From the NCBI RefSeq assembly GCF_900143065.1, contig NZ_FRCX01000016.1, positions 1-64,000 of the forward strand: a stretch of 64,000 bases of DNA, read 5' to 3'. Below, piece by piece: positions 1 to 7,400 of this stretch. This DNA comes from Duganella sacchari (GTDB taxonomy: Bacteria > Pseudomonadota > Gammaproteobacteria > Burkholderiales > Burkholderiaceae_D). The position numbers and the translations under genes are program-made. Numbering within the stretch: the stretch's first letter is position 1; each line of letters begins with the position of its first letter. A model generated the notes under the pieces. It was given only the letters and a program-made list of their open reading frames with translations, did no database searches and was not told the DNA's origin.

Positions 1-519
1 GGCCGCGGTACCGTGGTTACCGGTCGTGTTGAGCGCGGCATCATCAAAGTCGGCGAAGAGATCGAAATCGTCGGTATCGTTGACACCGTGAAAACCACCT
101 GCACCGGCGTGGAAATGTTCCGCAAACTGCTGGACCAAGGTCAAGCAGGCGACAACGTTGGTCTGCTGCTGCGCGGCACCAAGCGTGAAGACGTGCAACG
201 TGGTCAAGTTCTGGCAAAACCAGGCTCGATCAAACCGCACAACCACTTCACCGGCGAGATCTACGTTCTGTCGAAAGATGAAGGCGGCCGTCACACCCCG
301 TTCTTCAACAACTATCGCCCACAGTTCTACTTCCGTACGACTGACGTGACCGGTTCGATCGAACTGCCAGCGGACAAAGAAATGGTTATGCCAGGCGACA
401 ACGTGTCGATCACCGTTAAGCTGATCAACCCGATCGCAATGGAAGAAGGTCTGCGTTTCGCTATCCGTGAAGGTGGCCGTACCGTAGGCGCAGGCGTGGT
501 CGCTAAGATCATCGCCTAA
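1..519 (+). CDS. tuf: Elongation factor Tu, C-terminal part (cut by window start)
   Basis: The reading frame is open from base 1 and ends at TAA 517-519, so the N-terminal GTPase domain lies upstream of the window. What remains is EF-Tu domains 2 and 3: it opens with RGTVVTGRVERG, and includes the KPGSIKPHNHF and RPQFYFRTTDVTG stretches typical of bacterial EF-Tu, ending in GAGVVAKIIA. EF-Tu delivers aminoacyl-tRNA to the ribosome. The gene is followed by tRNA-Trp, secE and nusG, the usual proteobacterial order for the copy often called tufB. Identification is secure; which tuf copy this is rests on context only. Confidence 0.97.
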   Translation, partial: GRGTVVTGRVERGIIKVGEEIEIVGIVDTVKTTCTGVEMFRKLLDQGQAGDNVGLLLRGTKREDVQRGQVLAKPGSIKPHNHFTGEIYVLSKDEGGRHTPFFNNYRPQFYFRTTDVTGSIELPADKEMVMPGDNVSITVKLINPIAMEEGLRFAIREGGRTVGAGVVAKIIA

Positions 520-531
520 TAGGAAGTAAGA

Positions 532-560
532 TTGCCACCCGGGTGTCCGGGTGGTATAAT
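532..560 (+). promoter_or_regulatory. Sigma-70 type promoter for tRNA-Trp/secE-nusG
   Basis: TTGCCA (532-537) and a perfect TATAAT (555-560) are separated by exactly 17 bases, and the tRNA begins at 584, a sensible distance downstream. The promoter lies in the short gap after tuf and would drive tRNA-Trp and probably secE-nusG. Transcription start has not been measured; this is read from consensus and spacing. Confidence 0.8.
535..554 (+). other. Perfect hairpin inside the promoter spacer, downstream of tuf
   Basis: CCACCCGG (535-542) is exactly complementary to CCGGGTGG (547-554) with a GTGT loop. The stem overlaps the end of the -35 box and fills the spacer up to the -10 box. In the tuf transcript it could stabilise the 3' end or help termination, although no U-tract follows. 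See findings. Confidence 0.7.
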
Positions 561-583
561 CCGAATCCTTTGTGGTTTTATGT

Positions 584-659
584 AGGGGCGTAGCTCAATT
601 GGCAGAGCGTCGGTCTCCAAAACCGAAGGTTGGGGGTTCGAGGCCCTCCGCCCCTGCCA
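584..659 (+). tRNA. trnW: tRNA-Trp (CCA anticodon)
   Basis: The 76-nt sequence folds as a cloverleaf: acceptor AGGGGCG pairs with CGCCCCT, the D arm contains TAGCTCAATTGGCAGAGC, the anticodon stem TCGGT/ACCGA encloses CTCCAAA with anticodon CCA at 617-619, and the T arm contains GGTTCGAGGC. The 3' CCA is encoded (657-659). A tRNA-Trp between tuf and secE is the usual arrangement in this group. The tRNA and secE are probably cotranscribed and then cleaved. Confidence 0.97.
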
Positions 660-695
660 CCGAATCTGGTGCAGGGCACCGAAAGTAAAATATAA

Positions 696-1079
696 ATGTC
701 TAATCAATCCGTGCAGACCGTCAGCACGTCGAATGACAAGATTAAGGTTGCACTGGCTGTTGTGGTTGCAATCGCAGGCGTGATAGGGTTTTACTACCTG
801 TCGGACAAACCAGCTCTGGTACGCGCAGGCGCACTTGTGGCTGGTTTGGCTTTTGCTGTTTTGATCTTGTGGACTTCGTCGACTGGCCGTGATTTCCTGA
901 ATTTCGCTAAAGAAGCTGTTCGCGAGACGAAAAAGGTCGTGTGGCCGACGCGCCGCGAAGCAACCCAGATCACGGGCATCGTGTTTGCCTTTGTGCTGGT
1001 GATGGCGGTATTCCTGTGGGGCACGGACAAGACATTGGAATTCCTGTTATACGACGTCATTCTGGGCATACGAAAATAA
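696..1079 (+). CDS. secE: Preprotein translocase subunit SecE
   Basis: This 127-residue inner-membrane protein stabilises SecY in the SecYEG channel. Three hydrophobic segments are visible: residues about 20-36, about 47-63, and the conserved C-terminal helix about 96-115. Before the last one lies the amphipathic SecE signature (EAVRETKKVVWPTRREA). The length matches the three-TM proteobacterial form. It starts with ATG 37 bases after the tRNA and its TAA overlaps the nusG start (TAATG at 1077-1081), so the two are translationally coupled. Confidence 0.96.
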   Translation: MSNQSVQTVSTSNDKIKVALAVVVAIAGVIGFYYLSDKPALVRAGALVAGLAFAVLILWTSSTGRDFLNFAKEAVRETKKVVWPTRREATQITGIVFAFVLVMAVFLWGTDKTLEFLLYDVILGIRK

Positions 1080-1693
1080 TGAGCGAAAATGTGCAAGACG
1101 ACGCTCAGGGCGCAGTTCCTGAGCAAGATGCTGGCGCAGCGCCAATCAGCGTACCGGTGAGCAACAAGCGCTGGTACGTTGTGCATGCGTATTCCGGTAT
1201 GGAAAAAAGCGTGCAGCGTGCCCTGACCGAGCGTGTCGAACGCGCCGGCATGCAAGACCAGTTTGGCCAGATCCTGGTGCCGACCGAAGAAGTGGTCGAA
1301 GTGCGCAATGGCCAAAAGTCGGTGACCGAACGTCGTTTCTTCCCTGGCTATGTGCTGGTCGAGATGGAAATGACCGACGAAACCTGGCACCTGGTGAAAA
1401 ACACCAATAAAGTGACCGGCTTCATCGGCGGCAAGTCCAACAAGCCAACCCCGATTCCTGCGCGCGAGATCGACAAGATCATGCAGCAGATGCAAGAAGG
1501 CGTTGAGAAACCACGGCCTAAAGTGCTGTACGAAGTGGGCGAGCAAGTCCGTATCAAGGACGGTCCGTTCACTGACTTCAACGGCAATGTCGAAGAAGTC
1601 AATTACGAGAAATCGAAAGTGCGCGTCTCGGTCACCATTTTTGGCCGCGCAACGCCAGTCGAGCTCGAATTCGGCCAGGTCGAAAAAGTATAA
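1079..1693 (+). CDS. nusG: Transcription termination/antitermination factor NusG
   Basis: A 204-residue protein starting at the ATG that overlaps the secE stop. The frame is open further upstream, but that part lies inside secE and is not expected to be translated. After a variable 25-residue N-terminus comes the NGN domain (KRWYVVHAYSGMEKSVQRAL onward, with RRFFPGYVLVEME) and, after residue about 145, the KOW domain (VGEQVRIKDGPFTDFNG). NusG binds RNA polymerase, suppresses pausing and couples to Rho and to ribosomal protein S10. Gene order secE-nusG-rplK is standard. Confidence 0.96.
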   Translation: MSENVQDDAQGAVPEQDAGAAPISVPVSNKRWYVVHAYSGMEKSVQRALTERVERAGMQDQFGQILVPTEEVVEVRNGQKSVTERRFFPGYVLVEMEMTDETWHLVKNTNKVTGFIGGKSNKPTPIPAREIDKIMQQMQEGVEKPRPKVLYEVGEQVRIKDGPFTDFNGNVEEVNYEKSKVRVSVTIFGRATPVELEFGQVEKV

Positions 1694-1817
1694 GCAACAC
1701 CGTTCGCCAGAACGGGCGACGGTGTCAACACCCTAGTCAATCTGGCACAAGAGGAGCCCCGCCCTGCACAACGCGCATGGTGGGGCGCTACTACTCATAT
1801 CCAAGATAGGAGCCATC
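1694..1817 (+). promoter_or_regulatory. nusG-rplK intergenic leader with two hairpins
   Basis: Two stems are visible. ACACCG plus TCGCC (from 1697) pair with GGCGA plus CGGTGT (ending 1725) with one bulged T. GCCCCGCC (about 1756-1763) pairs with GGTGGGGC (about 1779-1786) with one wobble. Neither is followed by a U-tract. In other bacteria the L11 leader mRNA is bound by L1 to autoregulate rplK-rplA; this leader sits at the right place for that, but the L1 site was not pinned down. A Shine-Dalgarno sequence (taggag) precedes rplK. Confidence 0.5.
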
Positions 1818-2249
1818 ATGGCAAAGAAAATCATTGGTTTTATCAAGCTGCAAGTGCCAGCTGGTAAAGCAAACCCATCCCCACCGATCGGTCCAGCTCT
1901 GGGTCAACGCGGTCTGAACATCATGGAATTCTGCAAAGCGTTCAACGCGCAGACCCAAGGTATGGAACCAGGCATGCCGATTCCAGTCGTGATCACTGCG
2001 TTCGCTGACAAGTCCTTCACCTTCGTGATGAAGACCCCGCCAGCAACCTTCCTGATCAAGAAGCACTCGGGCGTGCAAAAAGGTTCGGCCAAGCCACATA
2101 CCGACAAAGTCGGCAAGCTGACCCGTGCTCAAGCTGAAGAAATCGCTAAATTGAAAACCCCTGATCTGACCGCTGCTGACCTGGATGCTGCTGTACGCAC
2201 CATCGCTGGCTCGGCTCGTTCGATGGGCATCACGGTGGAAGGTCTGTAA
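1818..2249 (+). CDS. rplK: 50S ribosomal protein L11
   Basis: A 143-residue protein with the full L11 layout: an N-terminal domain with the proline-rich KANPSPPIGPALGQRG loop (residues about 16-31) and a C-terminal RNA-binding domain ending in ARTIAGSARSMGI-type sequence. L11 binds 23S rRNA at the GTPase-associated centre together with L10-L7/L12 and is needed for stringent-response signalling through RelA. Length is normal for the family. The rplA start follows two bases after the stop, so the pair is translated together. Confidence 0.97.
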   Translation: MAKKIIGFIKLQVPAGKANPSPPIGPALGQRGLNIMEFCKAFNAQTQGMEPGMPIPVVITAFADKSFTFVMKTPPATFLIKKHSGVQKGSAKPHTDKVGKLTRAQAEEIAKLKTPDLTAADLDAAVRTIAGSARSMGITVEGL

Positions 2250-2251
2250 TC

Positions 2252-2947
2252 ATGGCAAAACTGTCCAAACGCGCACAAGCTATCAAAGCTAAAGTTGATA
2301 GCACCAAGAACTACTCGTTCGACAACGCTGTTGCTCTGATCAAAGAACTGGCAACCGCCAAGTTCAACGAATCGATCGACGTGTCGGTACAACTGGGCGT
2401 AGATCCTAAGAAGTCGGACCAAGTGGTTCGCGGTTCCGTCGTGCTGCCAGCTGGCACCGGCAAAACCGTCCGCGTCGCGGTATTCGCTTCGGGCGACAAG
2501 GCTGAAGCTGCTAAAGCAGCTGGCGCCGACGTGGTTGGTATGGAAGACCTGGCCGAGCGCGTCAAAGCCGGCGACATGCCTTTCGATATCGTCATCGCTT
2601 CGCCAGACACCATGCGTATCGTGGGTACCCTGGGTCAGATCCTGGGCCCACGTGGCCTGATGCCTAACCCGAAAGTGGGCACCGTGACCCCTGACGTCGC
2701 GACCGCCGTGAAAAACGCGAAAGCTGGCCAGGTTCAGTACCGTACCGACAAAGCCGGTATCATCCACGCGACCATTGGCCGCAAATCGTTCGCTGATGCC
2801 GATCTGAAGAGCAACCTGGTTGCCCTGATCGACGCGCTGAACAAAGCCAAGCCAGCATCGAGCAAGGGTGTTTACCTGCGCAAGGTATCGCTGTCGTCGA
2901 CCATGGGCGCTGGCGTCCGTGTTGACCAGACGACCCTGGCAGCTTAA
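2252..2947 (+). CDS. rplA: 50S ribosomal protein L1
   Basis: A 231-residue protein beginning MAKLSKRAQAIKAKVD, with the L1 core motif GPRGLMPNPKVGTVT at about residues 130-144. L1 forms the L1 stalk that helps eject deacylated tRNA from the E site. It is also the translational repressor of its own rplK-rplA transcript in well-studied bacteria. Length and sequence are those of ordinary proteobacterial L1. It is coupled to rplK by a two-base gap and is followed by a long leader before rplJ. Confidence 0.97.
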   Translation: MAKLSKRAQAIKAKVDSTKNYSFDNAVALIKELATAKFNESIDVSVQLGVDPKKSDQVVRGSVVLPAGTGKTVRVAVFASGDKAEAAKAAGADVVGMEDLAERVKAGDMPFDIVIASPDTMRIVGTLGQILGPRGLMPNPKVGTVTPDVATAVKNAKAGQVQYRTDKAGIIHATIGRKSFADADLKSNLVALIDALNKAKPASSKGVYLRKVSLSSTMGAGVRVDQTTLAA

Positions 2948-3211
2948 GGTTTAATTTTCAAGTTTAAGTCCTTGTGTGGCCGTCGCGCCGCATGGGGCAG
3001 TTCTTTGGGATGGCTGCTGTGCAAGCAGCAGCCGCAATCAAAGACCGTTGGGCTGGATGCATCAGGCAGGCATCCGGTTAATTGAATGTTTCACCCAACG
3101 CAGATGGTGTTCCCGATCAAGTTTTGCAGTCCATTGGACTCCTAACCTCGGACGCCGTTGTTCGAACCGATGGCCGGCAATTCAGCTGGCGATCATTTAA
3201 GGAGATTGACC
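2948..3211 (+). promoter_or_regulatory. rplJ leader (probable L10 autoregulatory leader)
   Basis: A 264-base non-coding stretch separates rplA from rplJ. In bacteria this leader usually contains the binding site by which L10-(L7/L12) represses rplJL translation, and in some species a separate promoter. Short complementary blocks are visible (for example GTTGGG at about 3048 against CCCAAC at about 3095). A full L10-leader fold was not established by eye. The Shine-Dalgarno AAGGAG (3199-3204) lies at its end, eight bases before the GTG start. Confidence 0.55.
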
Positions 3212-3745
3212 GTGGGTCTCAATCTGAATGACAAAAAGGCCGTCGTCGCCGAAGTTTCCGCAAAAGTAGCAACTGCGCAAACTATCGTCGTGGCCGAGTA
3301 TCGTGGCATCCAGGTTGCTCACTTGACGCAACTCCGTGCCAAAGCGCGCGCTCAAGGCGTGTACCTGCGAGTGTTGAAAAACACCCTCGCACGTCGCTCC
3401 GTTGAAGGCACGCAATTTGCCGCCCTGGCAGACAGCATGACCGGTCCGCTGATCTATTCGATCTCGGACGATGCCGTTGCAGCAGCTAAAGTCATCGCTG
3501 ACTTCGCTAAAACCAACGACAAACTGGTCATCACTGCTGGTAACTACGCAGGCAAGCAGCTGGATAAAGCAGCTGTTGCAGCGTTGGCGAGCATTCCTAG
3601 CCGTGAAGTCCTCATCTCGCAGCTGTTGGGCGTTATGCTGGCACCGGTATCGGGCTTTGCACGTGGTCTGGCTGCTCTGGCAGCGAAAAAATCCGAAGGC
3701 GCTCCTGTTGCAGAAGTTGCAGCAGAAGAAGCCCCAGCAGCCTAA
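3212..3745 (+). CDS. rplJ: 50S ribosomal protein L10
   Basis: A 177-residue protein starting with GTG at 3212, chosen because AAGGAG lies eight bases upstream and the family begins GLNLNDKKAVVAEV. A longer in-frame start exists upstream but falls in the leader. The body has the RNA-binding N-terminal domain (VVAEYRGIQVAHLTQLRAKA) and ends in an alanine/glutamate-rich helix that carries the L7/L12 dimers. It forms the base of the ribosomal stalk. Expression is probably controlled by the preceding leader, and the hairpin at 3756 sits between it and rplL. Confidence 0.95.
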   Translation: MGLNLNDKKAVVAEVSAKVATAQTIVVAEYRGIQVAHLTQLRAKARAQGVYLRVLKNTLARRSVEGTQFAALADSMTGPLIYSISDDAVAAAKVIADFAKTNDKLVITAGNYAGKQLDKAAVAALASIPSREVLISQLLGVMLAPVSGFARGLAALAAKKSEGAPVAEVAAEEAPAA

Positions 3746-3755
3746 GTGGCCGCTG

Positions 3756-3787
3756 CGTGCCGCCATGGACGGCGGCGCGGGTTTTTT
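3756..3787 (+). terminator. Terminator-like hairpin between rplJ and rplL
   Basis: GCCGCC (3759-3764) pairs with GGCGGC (3771-3776), extended outward by two G-C pairs and a wobble, and is followed by GTTTTTT (3781-3787). This has the form of an intrinsic terminator. Because rplL must be made in several copies per L10, it more likely acts as a partial attenuator or processing signal, unless rplL has its own promoter in 3788-3838. Confidence 0.65.
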
Positions 3788-3838
3788 ATCAAGTAGCATT
3801 CTGATGTATTAACGAATCAAAAATTATTGGAGTTTCAA

Positions 3839-4216
3839 ATGGCAATTAGCAAAGACGACATCCTGAACGCAGTGAGCGAAATGTCCGTAATGGACCTGAA
3901 CGAACTGGTCAAAGCTTTCGAAGAAAAATTCGGCGTTTCGGCCGCTGCAATGGCTGCTCCAGCAGCTGGCGGCGCAGCTGGCGGCGCAGCTGCTGCTGAA
4001 GAGCAAACCGAATTCAACCTGGTTCTGACCGAAGTCGGCGCGAACAAAGTTGGCGTAATTAAAGCAGTTCGCGAAATCACCGGTCTGGGCCTGAAAGAAG
4101 CCAAAGACGTCGTTGATGGCGCACCAAAAACCGTAAAAGAAGCTCTGTCGAAAGCTGACGCTGAAGCCGCTAAGAAAAAGCTGGAAGAAGCTGGCGCCAA
4201 GGCTGACCTGAAGTAA
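3839..4216 (+). CDS. rplL: 50S ribosomal protein L7/L12
   Basis: A 125-residue acidic protein. The start is the ATG at 3839 (MAISKDDILNAVSEMS), with TTGGAG just upstream. Domain order is normal: N-terminal dimerisation helices that bind L10 (residues 1-37), an Ala/Gly-rich hinge (about 38-52), and the C-terminal factor-binding domain (NKVGVIKAVREITGLGLKEAK). Dimers on the ribosomal stalk recruit and activate the translational GTPases EF-Tu and EF-G. Confidence 0.97.
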   Translation: MAISKDDILNAVSEMSVMDLNELVKAFEEKFGVSAAAMAAPAAGGAAGGAAAAEEQTEFNLVLTEVGANKVGVIKAVREITGLGLKEAKDVVDGAPKTVKEALSKADAEAAKKKLEEAGAKADLK

Positions 4217-4256
4217 TTCGTTGTACCGGCTGCTAACAGCTTATAGTTAGCGCCAC

Positions 4257-4312
4257 GAGCCAAAGCAGCGGGTAGTTCCCCTTGAAAAAGGGGAAATATC
4301 CGGCTTTGGCTC
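4257..4312 (+). promoter_or_regulatory. Long hairpin in the rplL-rpoB spacer
   Basis: GAGCCAAAGC (4257-4266) is perfectly complementary to GCTTTGGCTC (4303-4312). An inner stem TTCCCC (4276-4281)/GGGGAA (4290-4295) closes an A-rich loop. In enterobacteria the rplL-rpoB spacer holds an RNase III processing site and an attenuator; this structure is in the equivalent place. No function has been demonstrated here. Confidence 0.6.
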
Positions 4313-4388
4313 CTTTGTCGTCTGTGTCGTATTTGTAGCGTTTTCCCGACGTTGCAGTTCCAATTGAATCAGCTGGAAATGGTAGAAG

Positions 4389-4458
4389 TTTCAGGTTTCG
4401 TCTGTATGACATGCAGCCGAAAGCCGTTGCAGCATACAGGCAAAACCTGAAATTTTTT
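4389..4458 (+). terminator. Attenuator-like terminator 26 bases before rpoB
   Basis: TTTCAGGTTT (4389-4398) pairs perfectly with AAACCTGAAA (4443-4452), and inside it CTGTATG (4402-4408) pairs with CATACAG (4433-4439). A run of six T (4453-4458) follows directly. The arrangement is a long intrinsic terminator placed right before the rpoB ribosome-binding site, so it probably reduces read-through from the ribosomal genes into rpoBC. Confidence 0.7.
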
Positions 4459-4484
4459 CCCTTTCTGTCACTCACGGAGTGTCC

Positions 4485-7400
4485 ATGCACTACTCATTTA
4501 CTGAGAAGAAACGCATTCGCAAATCATTCGCGAAGCGCGCCAACGTTCACAACGTTCCGTTCCTGCTGGCTACCCAGCTCGAGTCCTACCACAGTTTCCT
4601 GCAAGAAGACGTCGCCCCGTCGACTCGCAAGAACGACGGCCTGCAGTCGGCCTTTACCTCGATTTTCCCTATCGTTTCGCACAATGGCTTCGCGCGTCTC
4701 GAGTTCCTGTCGTACGTGCTGGGCGATCCTGCCTTTGACGTCAAGGAATGCCAACTGCGTGGCCTGACGTTCGCGTCGCCGCTGCGCGCCAAAGTTCGCC
4801 TGGTGATCCTGGACAAGGAATCGCCAACCAAGCCGGTCGTCAAGGAAATGAAGGAGCAGGAAGTCTACATGGGCGAACTGCCTCTGATGACCTCTACCGG
4901 TTCGTTCGTGATCAACGGCACCGAGCGTGTGATCGTTTCGCAGCTGCATCGCTCCCCAGGCGTGTTCTTCGAGCACGACCGTGGCAAGACCCACTCGTCC
5001 GGCAAGCTGCTGTTCTCGGCCCGTATCATTCCTTACCGCGGTTCGTGGCTGGACTTCGAGTTCGACCCGAAAGACATCCTGTACTTCCGCGTCGACCGTC
5101 GCCGCAAGATGCCCGTGTCGATCCTGCTCAAGGCCATCGGCATGTCGCCAGAACAGATCCTGGCCAACTTCTTCGTCTTCGACAACTTCCACCTGCGCTC
5201 GGAAGGCGCGGAAATGGAATTCGTGGCCGAACGCCTGCGCGGCGAAGTCGCGCGCTTCGACATCGTCGATCCGAAGTCGGGCAAGACCATCGTCATGAAA
5301 GACAAGCGTATCAATGCCAAGCATGTACGCGACATCGACGCTGCCGGCCTGAAACATATCTCGGTACCGGAAGACTATCTGGTTGGCCGCGTGCTGGCCA
5401 AGAACATCGTGGACGCGGATACCGGCGAAGTCATCGCCAGCGCCAACGATGAGCTGACCGACGAAGTGCTGAACCGCCTGCGCGACAGCAATGTGTCGGA
5501 CATCCAGACCCTGTACACCAACGATCTGGACCAGGGCGCCTACATCTCGCAGACCCTGCGGATCGACGACACCGCCGACCAGACCGCTGCGCGTATTGCG
5601 ATCTACCGCATGATGCGTCCTGGCGAACCGCCAACCGAAGAGTCGGTGGAAGCGCTGTTCAACGGCCTGTTCTACAGCCCGGACCGTTACGACCTGTCGG
5701 CCGTGGGCCGCATGAAGTTCAACCGCCGTATCGGCCGTGATGAACTGACCGGCGCCATGACGCTGTCGAACGAAGACGTGCTGGCCGTGATCAAGATTCT
5801 GGTGGAACTGCGCAATGGCCGCGGCGAAGTCGACGATATCGATCACCTGGGTAACCGTCGCGTACGCTGCGTGGGCGAACTGGCCGAGAACCAGTTCCGC
5901 GCCGGCCTGGTACGGGTTGAACGCGCCGTCAAAGAGCGTCTGGGCCAGGCGGAAGCCGACAACCTGATGCCGCATGACCTGATCAACTCCAAGCCAATCT
6001 CGGCTGCTATCCGTGAGTTCTTCGGTTCGTCGCAGCTGTCGCAGTTTATGGACCAGACCAACCCGCTGTCGGAAATCACCCACAAGCGCCGTGTTTCCGC
6101 ACTGGGCCCTGGCGGTCTGACGCGCGAACGTGCTGGCTTCGAGGTGCGCGACGTGCACCCGACCCACTACGGCCGCGTGTGCCCGATTGAAACGCCTGAA
6201 GGCCCGAACATCGGTCTGATCAACTCGCTGGCACTGTATGCCCGCCTGAATGAATACGGCTTCCTGGAAACCCCCTACCGCAAGGTCGAGGGTTCCAAAG
6301 TCACCGACCAGATCGATTACCTGTCGGCCATCGAAGAAGGCCGCTACATCATCGCCCAGGCGAATGCCAAGGTGAATGACGCTGGCCAGCTGGTCGACGA
6401 ACTGGTGTCGTCGCGTGAAGCCGGCGAGACCATTCTGGTGTCGCCAGAGCGCGTGCAGTACATGGACGTGGCCCCAGGCCAGATCGTCTCGGTGGCAGCG
6501 TCGCTGATTCCATTCCTGGAACACGATGATGCGAACCGTGCACTGATGGGCGCCAACATGCAGCGTCAGGCTGTGCCTTGCCTGCGTCCTGAAAAGGCGC
6601 TGGTCGGTACCGGTATCGAACGTACCGTGGCAGTCGACTCCGGCACCACCGTGCAGGCCGTCCGCGGCGGCATCGTGGACTACATCGATGCAGGCCGTGT
6701 GGTGATCCGGGTTAACGACGACGAAGCCACTGCAGGCGAAGTCGGCGTCGACATCTACAACCTGATCAAGTACACCCGTTCGAACCAGAACACCAACATC
6801 AACCAGCGTCCTATCGTCGAACGCGGCGACCGTGTGGCCAAAGGCGACGTGATCGCTGACGGCGCATCGACCGACCTGGGCGAGCTGGCGCTGGGCCAGA
6901 ACATGACCGTGGCCTTCATGCCATGGAATGGTCTGAACTTCGAAGACTCGATCCTGATCTCGGAAAACGTCGTTAAAGACGACCGTTACACCTCGATCCA
7001 CATCGAAGAACTGAGCGTTGTTGCACGTGATACCAAACTGGGCGCGGAAGAAATTACGCGCGACATTTCCAACCTGGCGGAAAACCAGCTGGCGCGCCTG
7101 GACGAATCCGGTATCGTGTACATCGGTGCTGAAGTGCAAGCCGGCGACACCCTGGTAGGTAAGGTCACCCCGAAAGGCGAGACCCAGCTGACCCCGGAAG
7201 AGAAGCTGCTGCGCGCCATCTTCGGCGAAAAAGCCTCGGACGTGAAAGACACCTCGCTGCGCGTGCCTTCGGGCATGGTCGGCACCGTGATCGACGTGCA
7301 AGTGTTCACGCGCGAAGGCATCGTGCGCGACAAACGTGCCCAGCAGATCATTGACGATGAACTGAAGCGCTTCCGTCTGGACCTGAACGACCAGATGCGT

